A DNA stretch of 64,000 bases from Candidatus Aegiribacteria sp. (GTDB taxonomy: Bacteria; Fermentibacterota; Fermentibacteria; Fermentibacterales; JCC-6): the NCBI GenBank assembly GCA_030594645.1, contig JAUVEU010000004.1:1-64000 (forward strand), written 5' to 3'. Below are positions 26,099 through 34,001 of the stretch, piece by piece (position 1 is the stretch's first letter; every line of letters starts with the position of its first letter). The translations under genes were made by a program, and so were the position numbers. The notes beneath the pieces were generated by a model that searched no databases, was not told where the DNA came from, and was given only the letters and a program-made list of their open reading frames with translations.

Positions 26099-27084
26099 TG
26101 GGATTCCAGCACCCTTTCCTGCTTCTTCTACTCCTTCTGGCACCTGTTTACTGGTGGCTGAGGATGAAGTGGTTCAATTCTGAAATGAAGCTTTTAAGAG
26201 TCTTCGTCAGACCTGTCCTCTGGGACAGAGTCAGAATTCATCCCCCGCCACAGAGATCATTCTCACTTATCCTGTGGGTGACCGGTTTGATTCTTTCAAT
26301 CGTATCACTGAGTGGTCCAACCTGGGGTCAATCATCAGCCATAGTGTCTACAGGAGGAAAAAACCTCGTAATAGCTCTGGATATCTCTCAATCAATGTCA
26401 TCATTGGATGAGGTTCCATCCAGAATTCTCAGAGCTAATGCGGAAATAAGAAGGCTTGTAGAAGATCTTTATGATGTACGAATAGCGCTCGTGATATTTT
26501 CCGGAAGCTCAAGACTTGCTTCTCCTCTTACCCTGGACAGGGAATTCCTTCTCAGCAGACTTCCTGATGACACATGGAGCAACTCTGATCTTGTCCTCGG
26601 AACGCAGCTTGGGAACCTGGTTGACGTAATGGTTTCCGCGCTGCCCGAAATGGATCTTGAAACCCGCCTTGGATTAGTATTCAGTGATGGGGGGTTTCAT
26701 GATTATGCGACTGCAAGCGCTATAGAAACCGCAAAAGCAAACAATATGCGTCTATTAACGGTTGGTGTTGGAGGACCTGTTGAAATGACAATACCTCTTG
26801 AAAATGGAGGCATTCTCCTTGACGCGGCTGGAGATACAGTTAGAACAGTTCTCGAGGAAGAATCTCTTATGGAACTTGCTCTTGAAACAGGAGGCGTATA
26901 TCTCCCGCTATCTCAGACAGATGATCTTGCATCCATAATTCAGGTATTTCTGGAATACATCTCCGATGAAAACAGTGAGCTTGCGGCAGGTGGTTCTACT
27001 TCAACCAGGAGATATCAGTACTTCCTCGGAGCTGCTCTGATATTCTTCTTCCTCGCGATTGTTGCTGAGAGGAAGGGGAAATGA
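26098..27084 (+). CDS. VWA-domain membrane protein, second BatA/BatB-like
   Basis: A 328-residue paralogue of the preceding protein. It has an N-terminal hydrophobic region (PFLLLLLLLAPVYWW), a second helix (LILWVTGLILSIVSLSGPTWGQ), a VWA domain with LDISQSM as metal site and GLVFSDGG, and a C-terminal helix (YFLGAALIFFFLAIVAE). The start shares one base with the previous stop (TAATG). Two adjacent VWA genes of this type correspond to BatA and BatB in Bacteroidetes-type operons. Confidence 0.91.
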   Translation: MGFQHPFLLLLLLLAPVYWWLRMKWFNSEMKLLRVFVRPVLWDRVRIHPPPQRSFSLILWVTGLILSIVSLSGPTWGQSSAIVSTGGKNLVIALDISQSMSSLDEVPSRILRANAEIRRLVEDLYDVRIALVIFSGSSRLASPLTLDREFLLSRLPDDTWSNSDLVLGTQLGNLVDVMVSALPEMDLETRLGLVFSDGGFHDYATASAIETAKANNMRLLTVGVGGPVEMTIPLENGGILLDAAGDTVRTVLEEESLMELALETGGVYLPLSQTDDLASIIQVFLEYISDENSELAAGGSTSTRRYQYFLGAALIFFFLAIVAERKGK

Positions 27085-27746
27085 TTATCCTTCTCATGAT
27101 ACTGCAGCTTCAAAACGTCCTTGCACCTGCTGATCTTGCGGAGATTGCTGCACAGCACTTCCTTGATAATCAGTATTCCAGCGCGATCGGAGCATGGTCG
27201 GAATTATTTTCAAGGATGCCGGAAAGGGGAAGAATACTCTACAATCTTGCTTCATCTCATTTCATGGCAGATTCTATTTCAGTTGCTGATTCAATTCTTT
27301 TAGCGGATATCACTGATGTGGGAGAAGATACCCTGATGCTTGCAAGGGATATTACTTCGCTCGCACTTGCTATTCAGGAGAACGATTATGCCGGAGTGGA
27401 ATCATCAGTATACTCTCTTCGAATTGCTGTATCAGATGGTCTCTCCCCGCAATGCGGAAAGACCGGATTGGAAGCAGGGCTTAACTGGCTTGATAATCAT
27501 GACCCGCCTGAAGACCAGCAGGATCAGAACGAAGACCAGCAGGATCAGAATGAAGATCAGCAGGATCAGAACGAGGATCAGCAGGATCAGAATGAAGATC
27601 AACAGAATGAGCAGCAACCTCCGCAGATCAGTGAAATGACACCTGAACAGGCACAGGCCATTCTGGATCTGGTTGAAGACAGCAATCAGGCGGAGGATTC
27701 AACAGGGACGAAGAAAATGGGTCATCCAGCGGGACCAGTATGGTAA
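27081..27746 (+). CDS. BatC-like TPR protein with a DQQDQNE repeat tail
   Basis: A 221-residue exported protein. A short hydrophobic start (MIILLMILQLQNVLA) precedes one or two TPR-like repeats (IAAQHFLDNQYSSAIGAWSELF; GRILYNLASSHFMADS). Residues ~143-178 are a perfect run of seven-residue DQQDQNE units, then a Gln/Pro-rich segment and a short conserved end. BatC/BatE proteins in Bat operons are also TPR proteins with charged tails. It overlaps the preceding gene by 4 bases and the BatD gene by 7. Confidence 0.75.
   Translation: MIILLMILQLQNVLAPADLAEIAAQHFLDNQYSSAIGAWSELFSRMPERGRILYNLASSHFMADSISVADSILLADITDVGEDTLMLARDITSLALAIQENDYAGVESSVYSLRIAVSDGLSPQCGKTGLEAGLNWLDNHDPPEDQQDQNEDQQDQNEDQQDQNEDQQDQNEDQQNEQQPPQISEMTPEQAQAILDLVEDSNQAEDSTGTKKMGHPAGPVW
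27510..27608 (+). repeat. Four-and-a-half 21-bp direct repeats inside the BatC-like gene
   Basis: Units starting at 27510, 27531, 27552 and 27573 each encode EDQQDQN, with only third-position changes (AAC/AAT, GAC/GAT, GAA/GAG), and a fifth partial unit follows. Length is a multiple of 3, so changes in copy number would not break the frame. Confidence 0.92.
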
Positions 27747-29302
27747 TTCTGCTGTGGTTCCTGTCTCTTTTCTGTTTGCTTCCTGATATAGAAATATCTT
27801 TACCGGATTCTGTTCGAGCCGGCAATTCCTTCTCAGTTGATATCACACTCAACGGCATGGATATCAGAAATATTGAATGTTTTCCTGTATTTTCAAACGG
27901 ATTGAGATTTCAGGGAAGCAATACGATGCATTCATTCTCCAGTATAAGTACACCATCCGGGCGTTCCATGAACTCTGAAATTGTTCTGTCGATGAATTTC
28001 ATTGCGATTGTCGAGGGAATTCACACAGTTGGACCATTCATAATAACCTCCAATGGTACTCCAATCTGTGAAATCCCTGTTGATTCTATCAATGCTACCG
28101 CTTCAGCTCCGAATAGTGGAATCACATCTATCAACGCCGAATCTGAAGTACTTGCATGGGTAGAAATCGAGGTTGATACTGCAGGTCGAGTATATCCGGG
28201 ACAGTCTTTCCAGATCGATTACTATATCTACAAAACACAAAGAAACGTTGAAATTGTTGACCTCTATCTTGATGCAGCCGAGTACGCCTATTCCACACTT
28301 ATAGAGGACTCAAATGAGCTCAGCTGGGTCAGATGCAAGAACGGTCATTTCAAAACATGGCTTGCTACACTGGAAATAACTCCAGCTTTTGCCTGCACTC
28401 TGGAATTACCCGTCCTGAAGGGAAGAATCGGCATCCCTGGCGGATTCCACCGCAGATCCATCGAACATCAAATATCATCTGAAGGTTCATCTATTGATGT
28501 ATTTCCATTTCCTGATGAAGGACAACCTGCAAATTTCAGCGGAATAACCAGAGAGGTTTTCTTCAGCCTGAATGAAATCCTGAGTGGTTACAGTCAGGCT
28601 GGAGAAAAGTGTATTCTGATTTCCGCAACCGGTCCGGGTGCTGTACAGCTCGAGTCTTTTCCTTCTCTGACAATCAGCGGTCCGGCGTCAATGCTGCCCG
28701 GTCCATTGCTCAGAGAACCTGAAAGGGGAGAGGTAACATGCAGGATCCTTATTGAACCTGATGATGCAGGCATCGTTATCATCGGTCCGGATAGCCTCGC
28801 CTGGTTGGATACCGACTCTTCGCTTTACCGTCAATCATTTATTCCTCTATGTACGCTTTCTGTGGATGCTCCGCACCATCCGGCTATTATTGAAATGAAT
28901 TTTAGCGAGAATGATCGAAATTCCTCTTTATTGCTGATCCTTTCTTCTGTATTACTTGTAATCGCGATTGTATTTCTTTCAATAAGGAAAAAATTAACTC
29001 GAAACATTTTGATGAAGGATATCAATGATGCTCAAGATCCAGAAGAACTGCTCACAGCGCTTGAGTATGAGCTTTCTGAACTACTGACGGGTTCTCCATG
29101 CTATATGGGTTCTGAAGAGCTTGATGAAGCGCTTGAATCCAGAGATACTGACACTATTTTAAAAGGGAGACTTATTCGTCAATGGAAAGATATAGAACTC
29201 ATGCTGTCAGGAAGAAAGATATCCGCAGAACAGCTTGATCGCCTGAAAAGTACATGCATTGAACTCGTTCAGGAGCTGTCCACTGACCTGGATTCTCACT
29301 GA
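27740..29302 (+). CDS. BatD family protein (oxygen-tolerance/envelope)
   Basis: A 520-residue exported membrane protein. It has an N-terminal signal (MVILLWFLSLFCLLP), tandem beta-sandwich domains beginning with the BatD pattern ISLPDSVRAGNSFSVDITLNG, GPFIITSNGTPI and VYPGQSFQIDYYIYKTQRN, one membrane helix near residues 394-412 (SLLLILSSVLLVIAIVFLS), and a cytoplasmic helical end (ELLTALEYELSELLTGSP). It closes the operon that begins with the MoxR gene. Downstream is a 73-base gap with a possible hairpin. Confidence 0.86.
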   Translation: MVILLWFLSLFCLLPDIEISLPDSVRAGNSFSVDITLNGMDIRNIECFPVFSNGLRFQGSNTMHSFSSISTPSGRSMNSEIVLSMNFIAIVEGIHTVGPFIITSNGTPICEIPVDSINATASAPNSGITSINAESEVLAWVEIEVDTAGRVYPGQSFQIDYYIYKTQRNVEIVDLYLDAAEYAYSTLIEDSNELSWVRCKNGHFKTWLATLEITPAFACTLELPVLKGRIGIPGGFHRRSIEHQISSEGSSIDVFPFPDEGQPANFSGITREVFFSLNEILSGYSQAGEKCILISATGPGAVQLESFPSLTISGPASMLPGPLLREPERGEVTCRILIEPDDAGIVIIGPDSLAWLDTDSSLYRQSFIPLCTLSVDAPHHPAIIEMNFSENDRNSSLLLILSSVLLVIAIVFLSIRKKLTRNILMKDINDAQDPEELLTALEYELSELLTGSPCYMGSEELDEALESRDTDTILKGRLIRQWKDIELMLSGRKISAEQLDRLKSTCIELVQELSTDLDSH

Positions 29303-29329
29303 GGGGGTGTTCCGACAATTCTTCATGCC

Positions 29330-29352
29330 TATATTCAGAGATTGAATATAAT
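29330..29352 (+). promoter_or_regulatory. AT-rich hairpin with TATAAT between batD and the symporter gene
   Basis: TATATTCA at 29330-29337 pairs perfectly with TGAATATA at 29343-29350 around a 5-base loop. The right arm contains TATAAT (29347-29352), about 24 bases before the symporter ATG. It may be a weak terminator for the Bat operon, a promoter for the symporter, or both. The best -35 candidate (TTCATG, 19-base spacing) is poor. Confidence 0.35.
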
Positions 29353-29375
29353 CTTAACTTACAGGAGTATGAGGA

Positions 29376-30818
29376 ATGCTTGCTAATTACTTTGCTGTAG
29401 GCGCGTATGCGGTTCTTATTTTGATAATCGGTCTGCTGGGAATGCGGAAAACCCGTTCATACAACGATTTCCTTCTTGGAGGTGGTAATGTAGGGCCGTG
29501 GATGACTGCGTTCTCCTACGGAACTGCTTACTTTTCAGCGGTACTATTTATCGGTTTTGCAGGTAAACTTGGCTGGGGATTCGGTATCTCCGCACTCTGG
29601 ATTGCCCTTGGCAATTCATTGATCGGTGTACTTGGCGTCTGGCTTCTGCTTGGTCACAGGATAAAATCTGTGACTCATTCCCTCGGCGTCAAAACAATGC
29701 CTGAATATCTGGAAGCAAGATTCAATAGTCCATTTCTTAAAGCTTTCACTGCTGTAGCCATTTTTGTTTTCTTCATTCCTTACACAGCAGCGGTCTTCAT
29801 GGGTTTGAGCTACCTCTTCGAATCCACATTTCAGCTTCCGTATGCATGGATACTGCTTTTCATGGGACTGTTTACGGGCATATACCTTATTATGGGTGGA
29901 TATAAGTCCATTGCGATGATAGATGTTATCTTCGGAATCGTCATGACAATCGGCGTTCTCGTTCTTTTTCATTTCACTCTGGAAAAGGGGGGAGGCTTAC
30001 CGAACATAATCTCAAGCCTCAAAGCGATTGAACCAAAACTGGTTGGCTCTGTAGGACCACCTGGCATCATTCCTCTGCTCTCTCTGGTATTCCTGACCAG
30101 TGTAGCCCCGTTCGCTATGCCTCAGCTCGTTCAGAAATTTTACGCTATCCGTGATCGGAAAGCAGTCAGGATAGGAACTGTCGCTTCAACGATTTTCGCT
30201 CTTCTTGTAACAGGAACAGCCTACTTCACAGGAGCCCTGACCCGGATATTCCTTTCTCCCGCAACCACTCCAGATGCTTTTGGAGAAGGGGGAGCACCAA
30301 TATTTGACGCTCTCATGCCTGAACTTCTTACAACAGTAATTCCCGGAGCTCTTACGGTTATTATTCTCCTCCTTGTTCTTTCAGCATCAATGTCTACACT
30401 TGCAGCTCTCGTTCTGATATCAAGTTCAACTGTTACAAAGGATTTCTATCACGGTTTCATAAATAAGAATGCCTCAGACAGAACTCTTACAAAACTTGGC
30501 AGATTAAGCAGTGGATTCTTTATCATTCTCTCAATGATTCTGGCCTGGCAGAAACCCGCGGTAATAGTAACTATATTGTCAATATCTTGGGGCGCAATAG
30601 CTTCCGTATTCCTGGGACCATTTATCTGGGGACTGTTCTCTAAAAGATTGGGGAAAGCCGGTGCTATCACTGCCTCCACTACAGGACTTTCAGTTTGTCT
30701 AATCCTTTTCATCTTATGGGGGGCTAAAATGGTTCCCCAGGCTGCTTCCACAGGTATGCTCATATCCCTGATCATTCCTGCTCTGTTTGTCGGTTATCGA
30801 AAGCTCAGATCAACATGA
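29376..30818 (+). CDS. Sodium:solute symporter family transporter
   Basis: A 480-residue inner-membrane carrier of the SSS family with about 13 hydrophobic segments. Family features are the N-terminal helix followed by RKTRSYNDFLLGGGNVGPWMTAFSYGTAYFSAV, an unwound first core helix, the GGYKSIAMIDVIFG segment, and VAPFAMPQLVQKFYAIRD. It should import a small organic solute (amino acid, carboxylate, sugar or similar) with Na+; the substrate cannot be read from the sequence. It is followed after 15 bases by a hybrid histidine kinase, as happens where a symporter and sensor act together. Confidence 0.9.
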   Translation: MLANYFAVGAYAVLILIIGLLGMRKTRSYNDFLLGGGNVGPWMTAFSYGTAYFSAVLFIGFAGKLGWGFGISALWIALGNSLIGVLGVWLLLGHRIKSVTHSLGVKTMPEYLEARFNSPFLKAFTAVAIFVFFIPYTAAVFMGLSYLFESTFQLPYAWILLFMGLFTGIYLIMGGYKSIAMIDVIFGIVMTIGVLVLFHFTLEKGGGLPNIISSLKAIEPKLVGSVGPPGIIPLLSLVFLTSVAPFAMPQLVQKFYAIRDRKAVRIGTVASTIFALLVTGTAYFTGALTRIFLSPATTPDAFGEGGAPIFDALMPELLTTVIPGALTVIILLLVLSASMSTLAALVLISSSTVTKDFYHGFINKNASDRTLTKLGRLSSGFFIILSMILAWQKPAVIVTILSISWGAIASVFLGPFIWGLFSKRLGKAGAITASTTGLSVCLILFILWGAKMVPQAASTGMLISLIIPALFVGYRKLRST

Positions 30819-30833
30819 TAGAGAGGATATGTC

Positions 30834-33800
30834 ATGAAAAAGGATAATCTTTCTACAGATAAAGACACTATCAATAGTGCTGAGAATTCTTCATGGGATG
30901 ATGACATGCATATGGAAATTCTGAATTCCGTCATGGAGAGTATTCTTATTGTCAGTAACGATAACGTAATTTTATTCTGTAATCCGGTCCTTTATGATCT
31001 CTTCGAAGTTGAAATGAGTGAAAATCTCATTGGAAGATCTTTTCTTGACTTCGTCTCCAAAGACCAATGGGACATAGTTGTCACTCAGACTGAGAAAAGG
31101 AAAAAAGGCGAATCCTCAAGGTACGAACTTTCGATTGTCACAGAGAAGAATAACATTAAAACAGTGCTGCTTTCAGTCGTTCCGAGGAAAGATGAAAAGG
31201 GTGAAATAACAGGTTCTTTTGCCACAATAGCAGACATCACGGAAAGAAAACGGATCGAACTTGAACTTATCGATAGCGAGAACCGTTTCAGGGATGTAGC
31301 CCTCTGTAGCTCTGACTGGGTATGGGAAATAGATATTTCGAGCAAGTACACGTTCTGCTCTGATAATGTGATAAATCTTATTGGATTACCATCTTCTGAA
31401 GTACTCGGAAAAACACCGTACGATTTCATGACAACTGAGTCTGCTGAAGATACAGCCGCTCAACTACGCTCGATTACCATGAGAAAAATGAATATCGTTA
31501 ATATGGAAAACAGAATTATCGATAAAGATGGTAATATCCATGTCTTAATAACAAATGGAGTTCCTATCCTTGATGAAAACGGCGATCTCCTGGGTTATCG
31601 CGGAGTGGATAGAGATATTACTGAGCAGATAAAATCGGAAGAAGAACTGAATAAAGCGCTTGAAGCGAATGAATCCATTCTGAAATCGGTACCTTTTGGA
31701 ATAATGATAATCGGAAGAGACAAAAGAATAATCAGTGCAAACATCACCGCCCTGAAAATCCTTGGGCGAAGTAACGAAGAAATCTCTGGAAAAATCTGCC
31801 ATGACTTCATATGCCCTACAGAGGCTGGAAAATGCCCTATTCTTGACCTTGGTGAAAAAATTGATGATTCCGAAAAATTTCTCCTTACAAGAAATAAAAC
31901 GAGAGTACCTATAATCAAATCCGTCATTCCGATTGAACTTAACAACGAAAACGTCCTTCTTGAAGCTTTTGTTGATATTTCCAGACAGAAAAGAGCCGAG
32001 GAGGAAGCCCAAAAGGCCAGCAGCGTTAAAAGCGCATTTCTCGCGAACATGAGCCATGAGATCAGAACTCCCATGAACGGCGTCATAGGTATGACAGGAC
32101 TCCTGCTCGAAACTGAGCTGAATCCTGAACAGATGGATTTCACTCAGACGATACAGGAAAGCGCTGAATCACTCATGTCAATCATTAATGATATCCTTGA
32201 CTTCTCCAAGATGGAAGTCGGTAAGCTTGAACTTGAAGAACTGGATTTTGATCTTCGCACAATGCTCGGAAGCATTGCTGATCTTGCCGCTGTCCGCATA
32301 AGGGAAAAAAACATTGAATTATTGATCAATATTGATTCCGAAGTCCCATCACTTCTCAAAGGTGACCCCGGCAGGCTTAGACAGATAATCATCAATCTTC
32401 TTGGAAACGCGATTAAATTCACCTCGGAAGGGGAGATAGTACTTTCAGTAAATGTTTTGCGGGAAACCGAAAATAGGGTTCTTCTCAAATTCTCTCTTAC
32501 CGATACCGGAGTTGGTATTTCACAGGAGAAACTCCAGAATCTGTTCGATCCGTTTACTCAGGCGGATTCTTCAACAACACGGAAATATGGAGGCACCGGA
32601 CTTGGTCTGACAATTTCCAGCCAGATCGCTAGTCTGCTTGGAGGTGAAATAGGTGTTGAGAGTACTCCAGGAAAGGGCTCTACTTTCTGGTTCACTGCTG
32701 ATATGATAATCAGAAAACCCTCACAAATCTCCAGAAACGAAATGACTGATGAAACCGCTCTGCTGAATTCACTGAATATCCTTATTGTGGATGATAATCA
32801 GACAAACAGAGCCATTCTTGCCGGTATGATGAAAAACTGGGGCTGCAGGTACCAGGAAGCAGACTCGGGCGACACAGCGCTGCTTCTTCTGAGAGATGCC
32901 CTTTTGAAAGATGATCCATTTGACATAGCCGTTCTGGATATGCAGATGCCTGATATGGATGGTGAAACCCTGGGAAGGGTAATCAAGAGCGATCCGAATC
33001 TGAGAGATACTCTGCTTTTGATCATGTATACATCTATAGCAGCTCGCGGAGATGCCGCAAGGATGTTAAACGCAGGTTTTTCCGCCTATTTAACTAAACC
33101 TGTGAAAACATCCCAGTTTCGTGATTGCTTAATCAGCATGCACTCTAATAGTGATCAGATAAGTCCACGAATTGAGAGCAGGGGCATCATCACAAAGCAC
33201 TCTTTAGCTGAAATAAGAAAGGAAGAATTCAGAATCCTGCTCGCGGAAGATAATCCGGTAAATCAGAAAGTAGCTTTAAAAATACTCGAGAAACTCGGAT
33301 ACTCTGCAGTTTCCGTTGAAAACGGGCGGGAAGCTGTGCAGGAGCTTGAGAAATTTTCTTATGATCTTGTATTAATGGATATTCAGATGCCGGAAATGGA
33401 TGGATTTGAGGCAACAGACACTATCAGAGATCCACAATCATCTGTTCTGAATCATGATGTACCTGTTATAGCCATGACTGCTCACGCAATGGAGGGCGAC
33501 AGGAATAAGTGTATTCAGGCCGGAATGGATGATTATATCGCCAAACCGGTTAAACCAGAAATGCTTTCTAAGATTATTAAGAAAGTACTATCCAGGGAAT
33601 TCATTACTGAAAAAAGCCGGAAGACCTTAAAACCGAAAAAGAGACCAGCCGCATTTGACAGATCAGTTCTCAGAGAATCACTCGGAGATGACGATCAGCT
33701 TATTAAGGAGATTCTTGAACTTTTCAAGACTAATGCTGATGAAACCATGAATTTAATGAGGGATGCAGCTTTGAAGGATGATATCGAAACTGTCAGGAAC

Positions 33801-33971
33801 AGCGCTCATTCATTGAAGGGATCATCCGCTAATATCGGTGCAAAAGCCCTGCTGGAAGCAATGAAAAGCATTGAGAAGGCTTGCTCGGATTGTGATGTGA
33901 ATGTTATTAGAACCAGCATCAGACAATCAGAGGAAGATTTTACTGAACTTATGGAGGAACTTGAGAAGTAA
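30834..33971 (+). CDS. Hybrid histidine kinase: PAS x3 - HisKA - HATPase - REC - REC - HPt
   Basis: A 1045-residue soluble sensor kinase. Three PAS domains run through residues ~25-395; the second and third follow the typical PAS-PAC pattern, and each PAS/PAC unit ends in a segment like DITERKR, DITEQIK or DISRQKR. HisKA contains SHEIRTPMNGV with the phosphorylated His near residue 408. The HATPase domain has N-, G1- and G2-boxes (NLLGNAIKFT, DTGVGIS, GTGLGLTI). Receiver 1 has phosphoacceptor Asp near 702 (VLDMQMPDMDG), receiver 2 near 848 (LMDIQMPEMDG), and the C-terminal HPt has its His near 991 (AHSLKGSSANIG). It carries a complete internal phosphorelay, with output presumably to a separate regulator. 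It has no membrane helix, so its signal is cytoplasmic. Confidence 0.93.
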   Translation: MKKDNLSTDKDTINSAENSSWDDDMHMEILNSVMESILIVSNDNVILFCNPVLYDLFEVEMSENLIGRSFLDFVSKDQWDIVVTQTEKRKKGESSRYELSIVTEKNNIKTVLLSVVPRKDEKGEITGSFATIADITERKRIELELIDSENRFRDVALCSSDWVWEIDISSKYTFCSDNVINLIGLPSSEVLGKTPYDFMTTESAEDTAAQLRSITMRKMNIVNMENRIIDKDGNIHVLITNGVPILDENGDLLGYRGVDRDITEQIKSEEELNKALEANESILKSVPFGIMIIGRDKRIISANITALKILGRSNEEISGKICHDFICPTEAGKCPILDLGEKIDDSEKFLLTRNKTRVPIIKSVIPIELNNENVLLEAFVDISRQKRAEEEAQKASSVKSAFLANMSHEIRTPMNGVIGMTGLLLETELNPEQMDFTQTIQESAESLMSIINDILDFSKMEVGKLELEELDFDLRTMLGSIADLAAVRIREKNIELLINIDSEVPSLLKGDPGRLRQIIINLLGNAIKFTSEGEIVLSVNVLRETENRVLLKFSLTDTGVGISQEKLQNLFDPFTQADSSTTRKYGGTGLGLTISSQIASLLGGEIGVESTPGKGSTFWFTADMIIRKPSQISRNEMTDETALLNSLNILIVDDNQTNRAILAGMMKNWGCRYQEADSGDTALLLLRDALLKDDPFDIAVLDMQMPDMDGETLGRVIKSDPNLRDTLLLIMYTSIAARGDAARMLNAGFSAYLTKPVKTSQFRDCLISMHSNSDQISPRIESRGIITKHSLAEIRKEEFRILLAEDNPVNQKVALKILEKLGYSAVSVENGREAVQELEKFSYDLVLMDIQMPEMDGFEATDTIRDPQSSVLNHDVPVIAMTAHAMEGDRNKCIQAGMDDYIAKPVKPEMLSKIIKKVLSREFITEKSRKTLKPKKRPAAFDRSVLRESLGDDDQLIKEILELFKTNADETMNLMRDAALKDDIETVRNSAHSLKGSSANIGAKALLEAMKSIEKACSDCDVNVIRTSIRQSEEDFTELMEELEK

Positions 33972-34001
33972 GTTCCCCTTTCATTCGATGAATGCTGAAA
34001 G

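Noticed and set aside
27510-27608. CRISPR-like or VNTR non-coding array
   Set aside because: The 21-bp units are contiguous and encode EDQQDQN in the BatC-like frame.
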